Positions 1 to 9,420 of a stretch of 64,000 bases of DNA are shown here, one piece after another. Where the stretch lies: positions 496,001 to 560,000 of the forward strand of contig NZ_BBUY01000005.1 in NCBI RefSeq assembly GCF_001590865.1. The letters are read 5' to 3'. A program made the position numbers and the translations under genes. The notes under the pieces were generated by a model. That model was not told the DNA's origin. It worked only from the letters and a program-made list of their open reading frames with translations, and did no database searches. This DNA comes from Streptomyces sp. NBRC 110611 (GTDB lineage Bacteria > Actinomycetota > Actinomycetes > Streptomycetales > Streptomycetaceae). Position 1 is the stretch's first letter, and every line of letters starts with the position of its first letter.

Positions 1-1
1 C

Positions 2-94
2 GCGGCGGCCGCGGCCGCGCCTGAAGTCATCGCTCTCTACGAGCACTTGGCCGAACTCAGCGCACAGGAGATGAGCCGCCAGCTCCGCGGCTGA
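2..94 (+). CDS. C-terminal fragment of an unidentified protein
   Basis: An open frame enters from the window edge and ends at the TGA at 92-94. It encodes about 30 residues: an alanine run followed by an amphipathic helical tail (PEVIALYEHLAEL...). Too little remains to identify the family. It reads in the same direction as the P450 that starts 184 bases downstream. The gap between them holds repeated TTCCACCCC-like pyrimidine tracts and no other gene. Confidence 0.45.
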   Translation, partial: AAAAAAPEVIALYEHLAELSAQEMSRQLRG

Positions 95-277
95 GCGAAA
101 CCGACGGGCTCCGGCCAGGCAGGCCCCTGGCCACACCCGGCCGGAGCCCCACAGCGCCACCCGAGTCCCACCCCTGGCGCCATCCCGGTTCCACCCCCTA
201 TTTCCACCCCTGGTTCCACCCCGAGCCCCATCCCCGACTCTCTCTGTCACCCACTCCCAACCGGAGGAGGACGCACG

Positions 278-1567
278 ATGTCGGCACCACCCTCGCCGCT
301 CACCGAGCACGTCGGGAAACACCCGGACGAGCCCAACGTCATGGACCCGTCGTTGCTGAACGACCCGGTCACCGGCTACGGCAAACTGCGCGAGCAGGGC
401 CCGGTCGTCCGCGGACGGTTCTTCGACGACGCACCCGTGTGGTTCGTGACCCGCTTCGAGGAGGTCCGCCAGGTCCTGCGCGACCCGCGGTTCGTGAACG
501 ACCCACTGACGCCGGCCCTGGACCGCGCGCCTGAGGACACCCCGGTGCTCCGCTTCATGGAGCAGTTGGGCCTCCCCGAGCACCTCCGCCCGTACCTGAC
601 CGGGTCGATCCTCAACAAAGACGCCCTCGACCACACCCGGCTCCGCCGCCTCGTCTCCCGCGCCTTCACCGCACGGAAGATCACCGACCTGCGGCCGCGC
701 GTCGAGCAGATAACCGACGAGCTGCTGGCCCGGCTTCCCGAGCATGCCGAGGACGGCGTCGTCGACCTGATCCAGCACTTCGCCTACCCGCTGCCGATCA
801 CGGTCATCTGCGAACTGGTCGGCATCGCCGAGGAGGACCGCCCGCAGTGGCGGAAGTGGGGCTCCGCCCTGGTCTCCCTGGAGCCGGACCGGCTCAGCAC
901 CACGTTCCCCGAGATGATCGACCACATCCACGAGCTGATCCGGGAGCGGCGCGACAGCCTCACCGACGACCTGCTCAGCGAGCTGATCCGGACCCATGAC
1001 GACGACGGTAGCCGGCTGAGCGACGTCGAGATGGTCACCATGGTCCTCACGCTGATTCTGGCCGGCCATGAGACCACCGCCCACCTCATAGGCAACGGCA
1101 CACTGGCTCTGCTCACCCACCCCGACCAGCTGCGCCTCCTCAAGGACGACCCGGCCCTGATGCCGCGCGCCGTCCACGAGCTGATGCGCTGGTGCGGACC
1201 GGTGCAGATGGCCCAGCTGCGCTACGCCACCGAGGACGTCGAGATCGCCGGCACCATGATCCGCAAGGGCGACAACGTCGTGCCCATCCTGGTCGCGGCG
1301 AACTTCGACCCCCGCCACTACACCGACCCGGAACGCCTCGACCTGACCCGGCACCCCGCCGGGCGCGCCGAGAACCATGTCGGTTTCGGCCACGGCGCGC
1401 ACTACTGTCTGGGCGCCAGCCTCGCCCGGCAGGAGGGCGAGGTCGCTTTCAGCCGACTGTTCGCCCGCTACCCCGACGTCTCCCTGGGCGTCGCACCCGA
1501 AAATCTGGAACGGCCGGCACTGCCGGGCAACTCGCGCCTGTCGTCCCTGCCACTACGGCTGAACTGA
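278..1567 (+). CDS. Cytochrome P450 (CYP107-like)
   Basis: A 429-residue soluble class I bacterial P450 that would hydroxylate or epoxidise a small molecule with electrons from a ferredoxin and reductase. No ferredoxin gene is adjacent. The I-helix AGHETT lies at about residues 262-267, the K-helix ExxR is ELMR, and the haem loop FGHGAHYCLG places the proximal ligand at Cys377. Length is normal for the family. ATG 278 follows a strong GGAGGAGG ribosome-binding site, which fixes the start. The opening resembles CYP107-family enzymes of Streptomyces, but subfamily and substrate cannot be read from sequence. A 12-bp tandem repeat starts at the stop codon. Confidence 0.93.
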   Translation: MSAPPSPLTEHVGKHPDEPNVMDPSLLNDPVTGYGKLREQGPVVRGRFFDDAPVWFVTRFEEVRQVLRDPRFVNDPLTPALDRAPEDTPVLRFMEQLGLPEHLRPYLTGSILNKDALDHTRLRRLVSRAFTARKITDLRPRVEQITDELLARLPEHAEDGVVDLIQHFAYPLPITVICELVGIAEEDRPQWRKWGSALVSLEPDRLSTTFPEMIDHIHELIRERRDSLTDDLLSELIRTHDDDGSRLSDVEMVTMVLTLILAGHETTAHLIGNGTLALLTHPDQLRLLKDDPALMPRAVHELMRWCGPVQMAQLRYATEDVEIAGTMIRKGDNVVPILVAANFDPRHYTDPERLDLTRHPAGRAENHVGFGHGAHYCLGASLARQEGEVAFSRLFARYPDVSLGVAPENLERPALPGNSRLSSLPLRLN

Positions 1568-1635
1568 CCGCTGAACTGACCACTGAGCACACCGCTGAAC
1601 AGACCGCTGAGCAGAGCGCTGAGCAGAGCGCCCAA
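1560..1635. repeat. Imperfect 12-bp tandem repeat after the P450 gene
   Basis: About six imperfect copies of a 12-base unit resembling AACTGACCGCTG run from the last codons of the P450 through its 3' flank. Later copies drift to AGCAGAGCGCTG. The array is non-coding past the TGA at 1565-1567. Such GC-rich minisatellites usually mark replication slippage. A role in mRNA 3'-end stability is possible but not shown. Confidence 0.7.
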
Positions 1636-1750
1636 CGGAGCGAACGGAGCACTGAAAGGAGCTCGCAGTGCTGTGGTGGCATCCGCACAGCTGCCACCAC
1701 AGCACTCGGTCACCCAGCGGTCACTCAGGACTCGGTGCCCCAGGACTCGG

Positions 1751-2584
1751 TCACTCGGGCCGGCTCGCCCGCAACGAGTACATCAGCGGGATTCTCGGCC
1801 GATCGCCCGGAAAGCGGTAGTAGCCGTCGCCATCGCGCCGCAGCACACCGAACCGCTGGAACATCGTCATGTCGTGCTCGTGCAGGAAATCGATGCGCAG
1901 ACCGGCCCCGGCCAGCGCGGAGACGACATCACCGAGCGGATGCTGCCACTCGACGCTGCCGTTGTTGACCGTCGGCGCGTCGAAGTCCGTGTACGTGCCG
2001 GGCGTATCGCCGACCCAGGCGTCCCGGCTGAAGTAGTCGTGGACGACGCGCGTCCCGGTCTCGTCGTCCAGGGCATCGGTCAGCGGATGGAATTCGGCGA
2101 GGTACAGAAAGCCGCCGGGCGCGACGAGCGAGGCGGCGGTATCGGCCCAGCGCTCGAGGTCCGGGAGCCAGTTCAGCGCCCCGAGACCGGTGTAGACGAT
2201 GTCGTACGCGCCGTCCGGGACGGCCTCGGCGGCGTCGTACACATCGGCGGCGACGAACGCCGCCCGGTCCGGACCGTAGCCGAGCTCGGCGGCCAGTTCA
2301 CGTGCGGTCTCGATGGCTCGTTCGGAGAAATCCAGGCCGACGACGCGGGCGGCGCCGCGGTGGGCCCACGACAGGGTGTCCTGGCCGAAGTGGCACTGGA
2401 GGTGGAGCAGGGACCGGCCGGTGACCTCGCCAACCTCCGCGACCTCGAAGTCACGGATCACGTCCCGGGCCCGGCGGAATCCGTCCTGGTCATAAAAATC
2501 GCTGGCGGTGTGGATGGCGACGCGCTCGTCCCACCTGGCGCGATTCGTCTCCCGCCAGTCGTCGGGACCGGTGTGTCCTCGCAT
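1751..2584 (-). CDS. Class I SAM-dependent methyltransferase
   Basis: A 277-residue protein with the Rossmann methyltransferase layout. The SAM-binding motif I is LLHLQCHFGQDTL near residue 60, followed by the acidic strand end VVGLDFSERAIE and a motif around AADVYDAAEAV. No metal site or second domain is visible, so it probably methylates a small molecule; the substrate is unknown. It is divergent from the S9 peptidase, with 69 bases between the two start codons, so the two probably share a regulatory region. Confidence 0.88.
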   Translation of the reverse strand: MRGHTGPDDWRETNRARWDERVAIHTASDFYDQDGFRRARDVIRDFEVAEVGEVTGRSLLHLQCHFGQDTLSWAHRGAARVVGLDFSERAIETARELAAELGYGPDRAAFVAADVYDAAEAVPDGAYDIVYTGLGALNWLPDLERWADTAASLVAPGGFLYLAEFHPLTDALDDETGTRVVHDYFSRDAWVGDTPGTYTDFDAPTVNNGSVEWQHPLGDVVSALAGAGLRIDFLHEHDMTMFQRFGVLRRDGDGYYRFPGDRPRIPLMYSLRASRPE

Positions 2585-2653
2585 ACGGCGAAGTTATCCA
2601 CAGACTGGGGACCCTCGCCAACGCTTTTCCCGCGCCGGCCGCAGAATGGGCCC

Positions 2654-4552
2654 ATGACTGACGAGACGACCGCCGGCCCCGACCACCGCTCCACCGACCC
2701 GACCGCCCCGACGACTGCCCCCGCCCGCTCCTCCGGCGTGGCGACGGGCCCGGGCATGCCCGACTGGGAGAAGCGCTTCCGCGCACCGCGGATCGGCCTG
2801 CCGGAGTGGGCCGAGGACGCCCCGGCCCGCTCCCTGTTCGTCTCGAACGCCACCGGCACCTTCGAGCTGTACGCCTGGGACCGCGAAACGGGCGGACAGC
2901 GGCAGATCACAGACCGGCCGAACGGCACGACGGACGGGACACTGTCCCCCGACGGCGAGTGGATCTGGTGGTTCTCGGACACCGACGGTGACGAGTTCGG
3001 CGTCTGGATGCGCCAGCCCTTCGCGGGCGGCCCGGACGAGCCCGCCGCCCCGGGCCTCGCCCCCTCCTACCCGGGCGGCCTGGCGATCAGCCGGGACGGC
3101 ACGTCGGTCATCGGCCGCTCCACCGACGAGGACGGCTCGACGGTGCACCTCGTCCGCCCGGGACAGCAGCCTGTGGAGATCTACCGCCACCGCGAGTCCG
3201 CAGGCGTCGGTGACCTCTCGTACGACGGCTCGCTGATCGCCATCGATCACACCGAGCACGGCGACGCGATGCACTCCGCGATCCGCGTCGTCCGCCCCGA
3301 CGGCTCCACGGTCGCGGAGCTGGACGACACCAAGGGCGGGACGGAGGAGCTGGGCCTGGCGGTGATGGGCTTCGCTCCCGTGGACGGTGACTCCCGGATT
3401 CTGGTGGGACACCAGCGCCGCGGTCGCTGGGAACCGATGATCTGGGACCCGCTGACCGGTGTGGAGACACCGCTGGAGATCGACCTTCCCGGCGATGTGG
3501 GCGCCGACTGGTATCCGGACGGCTCGGCCCTGCTGGTGGAGCACGAGTACCAGGCACGCACCGAACTGTGGCGTTACGAGCTGGACGGTGCTGACGGCCC
3601 CGCCCTCGTCCGGGTCGACACCCCGGCCGGCACGGTCTCGGGCGCGACGGCCCGGCCGGACGGAACCGTCGAGTTCCTCTGGTCGTCGGCCGCCCAGCCC
3701 CCGGAGGTGCGCTCGACGAACGGCACGGTCGTCCTGGACCCGCCCGGTGGGAAAGCCCCCGGCTCGGTACCGGTGCGGGACGCCTGGGTGGACGGCCCCG
3801 GCGGCCGGATCCACGCCCTGGTCCAGCAGCCGGCGGGCGACGGGCCCTTCCCCACCCTCTTCGACGTGCACGGCGGGCCGACCCACCACGACAGCGACGT
3901 CTTCGCCTCGTCACCGGCCGCCTGGGTGGACCACGGCTTCGCCGTCATCCGCGTCAACTACCGCGGCTCGACCGGCTACGGCCGGGCCTGGACGGATGCG
4001 CTCAAGCACCGCGTCGGCCTGATCGAGCTGGAGGACATCGCCGCGGTGCGGGAGTGGGCGGTCGAGTCCGGTCTCGCGGACCCCGAGCGGCTGGTGCTGG
4101 CGGGCGGCTCCTGGGGCGGCTATCTGACGCTGCTCGGGCTCGGCACGCAGCCGGACGCCTGGGCGCTGGGCCTGGCCGCGGTCCCGGTCGCCGACTACGT
4201 CACGGCATACAACGACGAGATGGAAGCGCTGAAGGCGATGGACCGCACCCTGCTGGGCGGCACTCCTGAGGAGGTGCCCGAGCGGTTCGAAGCCTCCTCC
4301 CCCCTGACGTACGTGGACGCCGTACGGGCACCGGTCTACATCTCCGCCGGCGTCAACGACCCCCGCTGCCCGATCCAGCAGGTCGAGAACTACGTCAAGC
4401 GCCTGGAGGACCGCGGCCACCCCCACGAGGTCTACCGCTACGACGCCGGCCACGGCTCCCTCGTCGTGGAGGAGCGCATCAAGCAGCTCCGCCTGGAACT
4501 CGACTTCGTCCAGCGCCACCTCCACATACCGGCAGCGAACCAGCAGAGCTGA
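2654..4552 (+). CDS. S9 family prolyl oligopeptidase / acylaminoacyl-peptidase
   Basis: A 632-residue cytoplasmic serine peptidase. The N-terminal half (about 60-370) reads as a beta-propeller with repeated DG and W motifs. The C-terminal alpha/beta-hydrolase domain holds the triad: nucleophile Ser486 in GGSWGGY, Asp569 in NDPRCPI and His600 in DAGHGS. This fold trims short peptides; the exact preference is unknown. ATG 2654 is chosen because the upstream open frame runs antisense through the methyltransferase gene. There is no signal peptide. The gene converges on the CDF exporter across a palindromic hairpin. Confidence 0.93.
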   Translation: MTDETTAGPDHRSTDPTAPTTAPARSSGVATGPGMPDWEKRFRAPRIGLPEWAEDAPARSLFVSNATGTFELYAWDRETGGQRQITDRPNGTTDGTLSPDGEWIWWFSDTDGDEFGVWMRQPFAGGPDEPAAPGLAPSYPGGLAISRDGTSVIGRSTDEDGSTVHLVRPGQQPVEIYRHRESAGVGDLSYDGSLIAIDHTEHGDAMHSAIRVVRPDGSTVAELDDTKGGTEELGLAVMGFAPVDGDSRILVGHQRRGRWEPMIWDPLTGVETPLEIDLPGDVGADWYPDGSALLVEHEYQARTELWRYELDGADGPALVRVDTPAGTVSGATARPDGTVEFLWSSAAQPPEVRSTNGTVVLDPPGGKAPGSVPVRDAWVDGPGGRIHALVQQPAGDGPFPTLFDVHGGPTHHDSDVFASSPAAWVDHGFAVIRVNYRGSTGYGRAWTDALKHRVGLIELEDIAAVREWAVESGLADPERLVLAGGSWGGYLTLLGLGTQPDAWALGLAAVPVADYVTAYNDEMEALKAMDRTLLGGTPEEVPERFEASSPLTYVDAVRAPVYISAGVNDPRCPIQQVENYVKRLEDRGHPHEVYRYDAGHGSLVVEERIKQLRLELDFVQRHLHIPAANQQS

Positions 4553-4655
4553 ACCAGCACAGCCGAGGAACCGCAGGCAGTCCGGCAGCCGGCGGCCGGG
4601 AGTCCTGGATGCCGGGCGGCTGCCTGCGCTCCTGGAGACCAGGAAATGCAGGCAG

Positions 4656-4671
4656 CCTGGCCCGGGCCAGG
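4656..4671. terminator. Palindromic hairpin between convergent genes
   Basis: The 16-base perfect palindrome CCTGGCCCGGGCCAGG lies between the S9 peptidase stop (4552) and the CDF stop (4697). Position and symmetry suit a bidirectional terminator of the U-less type common in high-GC actinobacteria. Confidence 0.5.
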
Positions 4672-4696
4672 AGGTCGGAGTCAGGCAGTCACGCAG

Positions 4697-5794
4697 TCAG
4701 GCGGCGGCGTGGTGTGCCAGGGCTGCGTGCGGGTCCGTGCCATCGCTGGTGTGGTCCGTGTGGACGGTCGCGGCGGTGAGCCGGGGGACCGCGTGGATGA
4801 GGGCGTGTTCGGCGGCGACGGCGAGCACATGGGCCTCCACCACGGTCAGCTCCGCGTCGACGACGATGTCGGCCTCGGCACGCAGGGTATGGCCTATCCA
4901 GCGCATACGGACCTGCCCGACGCCGCGGACACCGTCCACCGCGCGCAAAGCGGCCTCGGCCGCGTCGACGAGCTGAGGATCGACCGAGTCCATCAGACGC
5001 CGGTAGACCTCGCGGGCGGCGTCCCGCAGAACCATCAGGATGACGACGGTGATCAGCAGACCGACGAGCGGGTCGGCCAGGCGCCAGCCGAGCACCGTAC
5101 CGCCCGCACTGAGAAGAACGGCGAGGGAGGTGAACCCATCGGTACGGGCATGCAGGCCGTCGGCGACCAACGCCGCGGAGCCGATCCTGCGGCCCGCGCG
5201 GATGCGGTAACGGGCCACCCACTCGTTACCGATGAACCCGGCCACCGCGGCCATGGCCACGGCCCACAGGTGGCTGACGTCCCGAGGGTGCAGCAACCGA
5301 TCGACGGCCTCGTAGGCGGCCAGGAAGGAGGAGGCGGCGATGGTCAGCACGATGGCGATACCCGCGAGGTCCTCGGCTCGGCCGTAGCCGTAGGTGTAGC
5401 GGCGGTTGGCCACCCGCCGGCCGAGGACGAAGGCGATGCCGAGCGGAACGGCGGTCAGGGCGTCGGCAAGGTTGTGGATCGTGTCACCGAGCAGCGCCAC
5501 TGACCCGGACAGCACCACGATCACCGCCTGGACCACACCGGTCAGCCCGAGGACGCCGAGCGACAGCCACAACGCCCGCATCCCGGCCCGCGAGCTCTCC
5601 ATCGCCACATCGACCTTGTCCAGGCCCGCGTGACCATGCGGCGTCACCACATGCCAGACCCAACGAACCCAGTGTCCGAAACGGCGCGGCTCGTGGTGTG
5701 GCTCATGGTGCGGCTCATGCAGGTGGTCATGACCGCGCGCGGACGGTTCGTGCACCTGGTCACGACCGTGCGGGCATGGGGCATCGCCTGCCAT
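4697..5794 (-). CDS. Cation diffusion facilitator (CDF) metal exporter
   Basis: A 365-residue inner-membrane metal-proton antiporter of the CzcD/ZitB type. The membrane core has about six hydrophobic helices. Metal-site signatures appear as DTIHNLADAL in one helix and DGLHARTDGF in another, followed by a cytoplasmic regulatory domain. The first ~60 residues are His-rich, with HDHLHEPHHEPHHEP, typical of metal-capturing tails. An open frame continues upstream to 5998, but that part translates a GCGGTGC repeat into low complexity. ATG 5794 is preferred because it gives a sensible N-terminus, although its ribosome-binding site is weak. Zinc or cobalt is the likely substrate. Confidence 0.88.
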   Translation of the reverse strand: MAGDAPCPHGRDQVHEPSARGHDHLHEPHHEPHHEPRRFGHWVRWVWHVVTPHGHAGLDKVDVAMESSRAGMRALWLSLGVLGLTGVVQAVIVVLSGSVALLGDTIHNLADALTAVPLGIAFVLGRRVANRRYTYGYGRAEDLAGIAIVLTIAASSFLAAYEAVDRLLHPRDVSHLWAVAMAAVAGFIGNEWVARYRIRAGRRIGSAALVADGLHARTDGFTSLAVLLSAGGTVLGWRLADPLVGLLITVVILMVLRDAAREVYRRLMDSVDPQLVDAAEAALRAVDGVRGVGQVRMRWIGHTLRAEADIVVDAELTVVEAHVLAVAAEHALIHAVPRLTAATVHTDHTSDGTDPHAALAHHAAA

Positions 5795-5859
5795 AGGACC
5801 ACCGTGGCACGCCGACCCGATTGCAGCCACCACGCTCGTACACAGCAAGACCAGGTGCG

Positions 5860-5990
5860 ACACCGCGGCAGTGCGGCGGTGCAGTGCTGCGGCGCGTCGC
5901 AGCGGTGCCGCGGTGCGGTGCAGCGGTGCTGCGGTGCGGTGCTGCGGTGCAGTGCTGGCGGTGTGGTGCTGCGGTGCTGCATCGGTGTCG
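5860..5990. repeat. GCGGTGC-type low-complexity repeat
   Basis: About 130 bases are made of irregular GCGGTGC, GCAGTGC and GCTGCGGTGC units upstream of the CDF gene. The repeat keeps several frames open on both strands and so creates spurious ORFs. It separates the CDF promoter area from the SURF1 terminator. Confidence 0.7.
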
Positions 5991-6035
5991 CACTGCAAAC
6001 AGGGGGTGGGGTGGGGCGGGGGCGGGGGGAGGCCC

Positions 6036-6062
6036 CCCGGAGGCGGGGCTGCCGCCTCCGGG
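6036..6062 (-). terminator. Hairpin downstream of SURF1
   Basis: The inverted repeat CCCGGAGGCGG / CCGCCTCCGGG has 11-bp perfect arms and a 5-base loop. It starts 11 bases past the SURF1 stop codon on the minus strand and is a good transcription terminator for that gene. Confidence 0.7.
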
Positions 6063-6073
6063 TTTCGGCGGTG

Positions 6074-6883
6074 CTATGCCTCGCGCGTATCGTCCAGCGG
6101 CGCGATGCCCAGTGCCGCGTCCTTGGCGGCTTCGGTTTCGCGGCGGAAGAGGCGGAACCACATGAAGACCACAAAACCGGCGAAGACGAACCATTCGCCG
6201 GTGTAGCCGAGGTTCTGGAATGCCTTGAGGTCCAGACCGCTGCCCTCGGCGGCGACCGGGGGGACGGCGCGCAGTGGGGGCTGGGCGTCGGTGAGGGTGA
6301 TCCAGGCGTCATAGACGTCGTACGGCACGACGTTGACCAGCGACGCCGCACTGATCATGCCGAGCTGCCCCTGCGGCAGCCCCCCGGCCGCATGGACGCC
6401 GTCGGTGCCCTGGTTCTCGGAGGCCTGCAGCGCCCCGGTGACCGTCACCTCGCCCTTGGGCGGCGCGGGCACCTTCGCCGTATCGGGCGTCGCATCGGCG
6501 TCGCCGGGCAGCCAGCCGCGTACGACCGGAAGGGCCTTGCCGCTGTCCGTACGCAGCAGGGTGAGGACGTAGAAGCCCTCCCGCTCACCGCGCCCGTCCT
6601 TCAAGGTGCGGGCCGGTACGAGCAGTTGGTGTCCGGTGTCGTAGTGCCCGCGGGCACTGGCCTGACGCCCGGAGGTGACCTTGTCGACGGGCAACAGGCT
6701 GTCGAGGGGCCGGGGGGCCGCGGCCTTGGCCTGGGCGGAGCGGTCCGTCTGCTGCTGGTGGCTGTCGACCCGGTCCTCGAAGCGGCCCAGCTGCCAGCTG
6801 CCCATGAAGATGCAGAAGGGAATCGCCAGTACGGCGAAGACGTTGATCCCCCACCACCGCGGGGTCAGCAGGAACCGGTACAC
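6074..6883 (-). CDS. SURF1 family cytochrome oxidase biogenesis protein
   Basis: A 269-residue membrane protein of the SURF1 family, which helps insert haem into the aa3 cytochrome c oxidase. It has the family's two terminal membrane helices: the first at about residues 10-30 (NVFAVLAIPFCIFMGSWQLGRF) and the second near 225-245 (YTGEWFVFAGFVVFMWFRLF). The extracytoplasmic loop carries the family-type GTV/GxW region (VVRGWLPGD). The start is GTG at 6881-6883. The C-terminal tail is charged and cytoplasmic. It is transcribed alone, with its own hairpin downstream. Confidence 0.9.
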   Translation of the reverse strand: MYRFLLTPRWWGINVFAVLAIPFCIFMGSWQLGRFEDRVDSHQQQTDRSAQAKAAAPRPLDSLLPVDKVTSGRQASARGHYDTGHQLLVPARTLKDGRGEREGFYVLTLLRTDSGKALPVVRGWLPGDADATPDTAKVPAPPKGEVTVTGALQASENQGTDGVHAAGGLPQGQLGMISAASLVNVVPYDVYDAWITLTDAQPPLRAVPPVAAEGSGLDLKAFQNLGYTGEWFVFAGFVVFMWFRLFRRETEAAKDAALGIAPLDDTREA

Positions 6884-6994
6884 ACCACCAACGGTACGGG
6901 GCCAGGTACGGCGCCCCTATGGCGGGTCCGCACCGCACCCCACCGGGAGCACGGGTTCCCGACCGGCCGGCAGCCGCCGGCGTGAAGCCGGACG

Positions 6995-8323
6995 CTACTC
7001 GGTCGGCAGTGCCGTCGTGCGGTAAACCGTTCCGGCGCAGGCATCGTTGATCTTGGCGTCCGCCGCGGCAGGCTCGCCGGCCTCGGGCGTATGGCTGAGA
7101 ACGATCCCGCCGGACGTGGCCCCGCCCGCCTCGGCACCCGTGTCGCCGCCCGCCTGGCCGCTGCCCTGGTCGGGCGGCGGGGCCCCGGCTCCGCTGTCCG
7201 CGGACTGCTCCGGGCTCTTGGACGGCTGGGGCGTCGGCGAGGGCTTCGGAGCGACGCATCCCGTGGGCCCGCCACCGGCCTCCGGGATCCAGGCGAACTG
7301 GACCTCGTACGCCTCACCCGGCTTGAGAACCAGCTGGCCAGGAGTGGCGGCCGGATCGGGCAGTCCGGTCGCGTCGTCACCCGAGGTGTGGTCGACGACA
7401 TGGATGCGGTCGACGTTCGTGCTGCCCTGTGCCACCACGCCGACGGCGCCGCCGCCCTCGACGGAGCAGGCCGCATTGGAGACGTTGAGCACCCGGAACG
7501 AGCCGTAGACGCGGCCCGAGGAGTCCGCCGGCCGGACCGTGCTGCTGCCGTGCCCGAGCTGGTCGCGGCTGCAGACCGGCGAGGCGATCTCCATGGTGTT
7601 GTCCGGCGCGGGGGAGCCACCGACACCGGGCACGGCCTCTGCCCCTGCGCTCTGGCCCGGGCTGTGCTGCTCGGTCTCCTTGCCCTTCTCCGGGTGCTTG
7701 GTGTCGCCGGGCTTGGCGGGGCCCGTGCCGGGCTTCGGCCGCGGACCGGCCTGCTCGGTGCCCTCGCCATGTCCGCCGTCGGTGCCGGCGTGCGCCCGCT
7801 GACTGCTCGCGGTGTTGGCGGAACGGTCCGTGGAGCCGCCCGTATTCGCCGCCACGTGGACCATGGCGGGGATGGACGTGCCGCCGAACAGCAGCGCGGC
7901 CGCCGCGCCGACGACGACATGCCGACGGCGCTGCCGACGGGCGGGCACGGCGCGGTGCAGCCGTTCCAGTGCGTCGGGGGACGGCTCGAGGTCGCGGACG
8001 CGGGCCTGCAGCAGCTGCCTCAGCTCGTCCTCGCCGCCGACATCACCGCCGAAGCCGCCGGTGGGACGGCCACGGCCGGTGCGGTCGCCGCCGTTGCCGT
8101 CGCCCTCGTGGTCGCACTCGTCGCCGTCGTACTCGTCGTGGTCGTACCCGTCGTGCGCATCGTGCTCGTACGCGTCGCGATCACACGCGTCGCCATCAGA
8201 CGCGTCGCAGCCACGCGCGCCGTCCGACATCGGGAGCGGGTCGTACCGACCGGCCCTCTGACCGCCCGTGCCGCTCATGCCACTCATATCGCCCGTGCCG
8301 CCTGTGCCGCCCGTGCCGCTCAT
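6995..8323 (-). CDS. Membrane-anchored protein coupled to a sigma factor (putative anti-sigma or regulator)
   Basis: A 442-residue protein whose ATG overlaps the sigma-factor stop codon (ATGA), so the two are translationally coupled. Residues 1-35 are Gly/Thr/Ser repeats and 40-80 are strongly Asp-rich with His and Tyr (YEHDAHDGYDHDEYDGDE). A soluble segment (EDELRQLLQARVRDLEPSP) precedes one membrane helix near residues 135-155. The outer part is Pro/Gly/Lys-rich, then a beta-type domain with two cysteines resembles DUF4232. Family membership of the inner segment with anti-sigma factors is not proven by any motif. Role inferred from coupling only. Confidence 0.7.
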   Translation of the reverse strand: MSGTGGTGGTGDMSGMSGTGGQRAGRYDPLPMSDGARGCDASDGDACDRDAYEHDAHDGYDHDEYDGDECDHEGDGNGGDRTGRGRPTGGFGGDVGGEDELRQLLQARVRDLEPSPDALERLHRAVPARRQRRRHVVVGAAAALLFGGTSIPAMVHVAANTGGSTDRSANTASSQRAHAGTDGGHGEGTEQAGPRPKPGTGPAKPGDTKHPEKGKETEQHSPGQSAGAEAVPGVGGSPAPDNTMEIASPVCSRDQLGHGSSTVRPADSSGRVYGSFRVLNVSNAACSVEGGGAVGVVAQGSTNVDRIHVVDHTSGDDATGLPDPAATPGQLVLKPGEAYEVQFAWIPEAGGGPTGCVAPKPSPTPQPSKSPEQSADSGAGAPPPDQGSGQAGGDTGAEAGGATSGGIVLSHTPEAGEPAAADAKINDACAGTVYRTTALPTE

Positions 8324-8895
8324 GCCGGAGCCTCCATCGCGACACGGAGCGCCGCGATCCCCCGCGACCCGTACGCCTTGACCGAACCGAGCGATATGCC
8401 CAGCGTCTCAGCGACCTGCGCCTCGGTCATATCGGCGAAGTAGCGCAGCACCAGCACCTCACGCTGCCGGCGCTGCAGCCCGCGCATCGCCTTGATCAGC
8501 TGATCGCGCTCCAGCAGGTCGTACGCGCCCTCCTCGGCACTCGCCATGTCGGGCATCGGCTTCGAGAGCAGCTTGAGCCCGAGGATGCGGCGCCGCAGCG
8601 CGGAGCGCGAGAGGTTGACGACGGTCTGCCGGAGGTAGGCGAGGGTCTTTTCGGGGTCGCGGACGCGTCCGCGCGCGGAGTGCACACGGATGAAGGCCTC
8701 CTGGACGACGTCCTCACAGGAGGCGGTGTCGTCGAGGAGCAGTGCGGCGAGGCCGAGCAGGGAGCGGTAGTGCGCGCGGTAGGTCTCGGTGAGGTGGTCG
8801 ACTGTGGTGCCCGCTGCCATCGCGTCGTCAGTGTCCCCACGCTGAGAAGGAAGCTGCGCGGGGCGCGTGGCGGACCAGGGGGCGATCACTGGCAT
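8320..8895 (-). CDS. RNA polymerase sigma factor, SigE-like ECF group
   Basis: A short sigma-70-type factor with region 2 (YRSLLGLAALLLDDTASCEDVVQEAF) and region 4 (LQRRQREVLVLRYFADMTEAQVAETLGISLGSVKAYGSRG). It would redirect RNA polymerase to a specific promoter set. The ATG at 8895 gives 191 residues. The ATG at 8820 (MAAGTTVDHL) gives 166 and is the minimal homologous core. The longer open frame from 9024 is unlikely. Its stop overlaps the start of the membrane protein downstream, which suggests joint regulation. Confidence 0.9.
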   Translation of the reverse strand: MPVIAPWSATRPAQLPSQRGDTDDAMAAGTTVDHLTETYRAHYRSLLGLAALLLDDTASCEDVVQEAFIRVHSARGRVRDPEKTLAYLRQTVVNLSRSALRRRILGLKLLSKPMPDMASAEEGAYDLLERDQLIKAMRGLQRRQREVLVLRYFADMTEAQVAETLGISLGSVKAYGSRGIAALRVAMEAPA

Positions 8896-9420
8896 GCCCC
8901 CGGGTGCACGGGGCGGCTGCGGGCACACCGCTGCGCCGGCTGCGCCCACCGGGGCGATCGTGAATCCGAGTACCTCTGCCACGCCTGTTGGACACGCTTC
9001 CCCCCATAAGGGTTGTACGCGCAAGGCACCGCTTGCGGCGATGCGTTAAACGCCCTCATGCGTACCAGCTCTTCCTGAATGCCCTATTCATCCCGACACG
9101 CTTGCCCACGACACCCGAGGGCTTGCGATCGGCCCGCGGACATTCCGAGCCACCCCGAGGGGCGGCCACAAAGACGCTCCCCGCCCGACTGCCGGTTGCA
9201 GCGCAACGGGGGGCGAATGGTCGAACAGAACGTCATCCCAGATCAAGACGTATTAGTCGGCAACTCGCTTACAGGATCTTCACACATCCTGCAACATACC
9301 TCCCAGGAGGTATCCCCGCGACGCCCCCTCACACCAAGCCGCTACGCGACGCCCTCTCACACCAAACCGCTCCTCGATGCGCCCTCACACCGAGCCGCGC
9401 TCCCCTACCCCCACATCCCC
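8896..9420. other. Intergenic stretch with short tandem repeats
   Basis: This 525-base gap lies between the asd stop and the sigma-factor start. No open frame with coding character is seen. Near the asd end, 9318-9410 holds about three degenerate copies of a ~28-base unit of the form CCCTCACACCAAGCCGCTACGCGACG. The part near 9030-9300 is less GC-rich and probably holds the sigma-operon promoter, but no clear -35/-10 pair was picked out. Confidence 0.5.
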
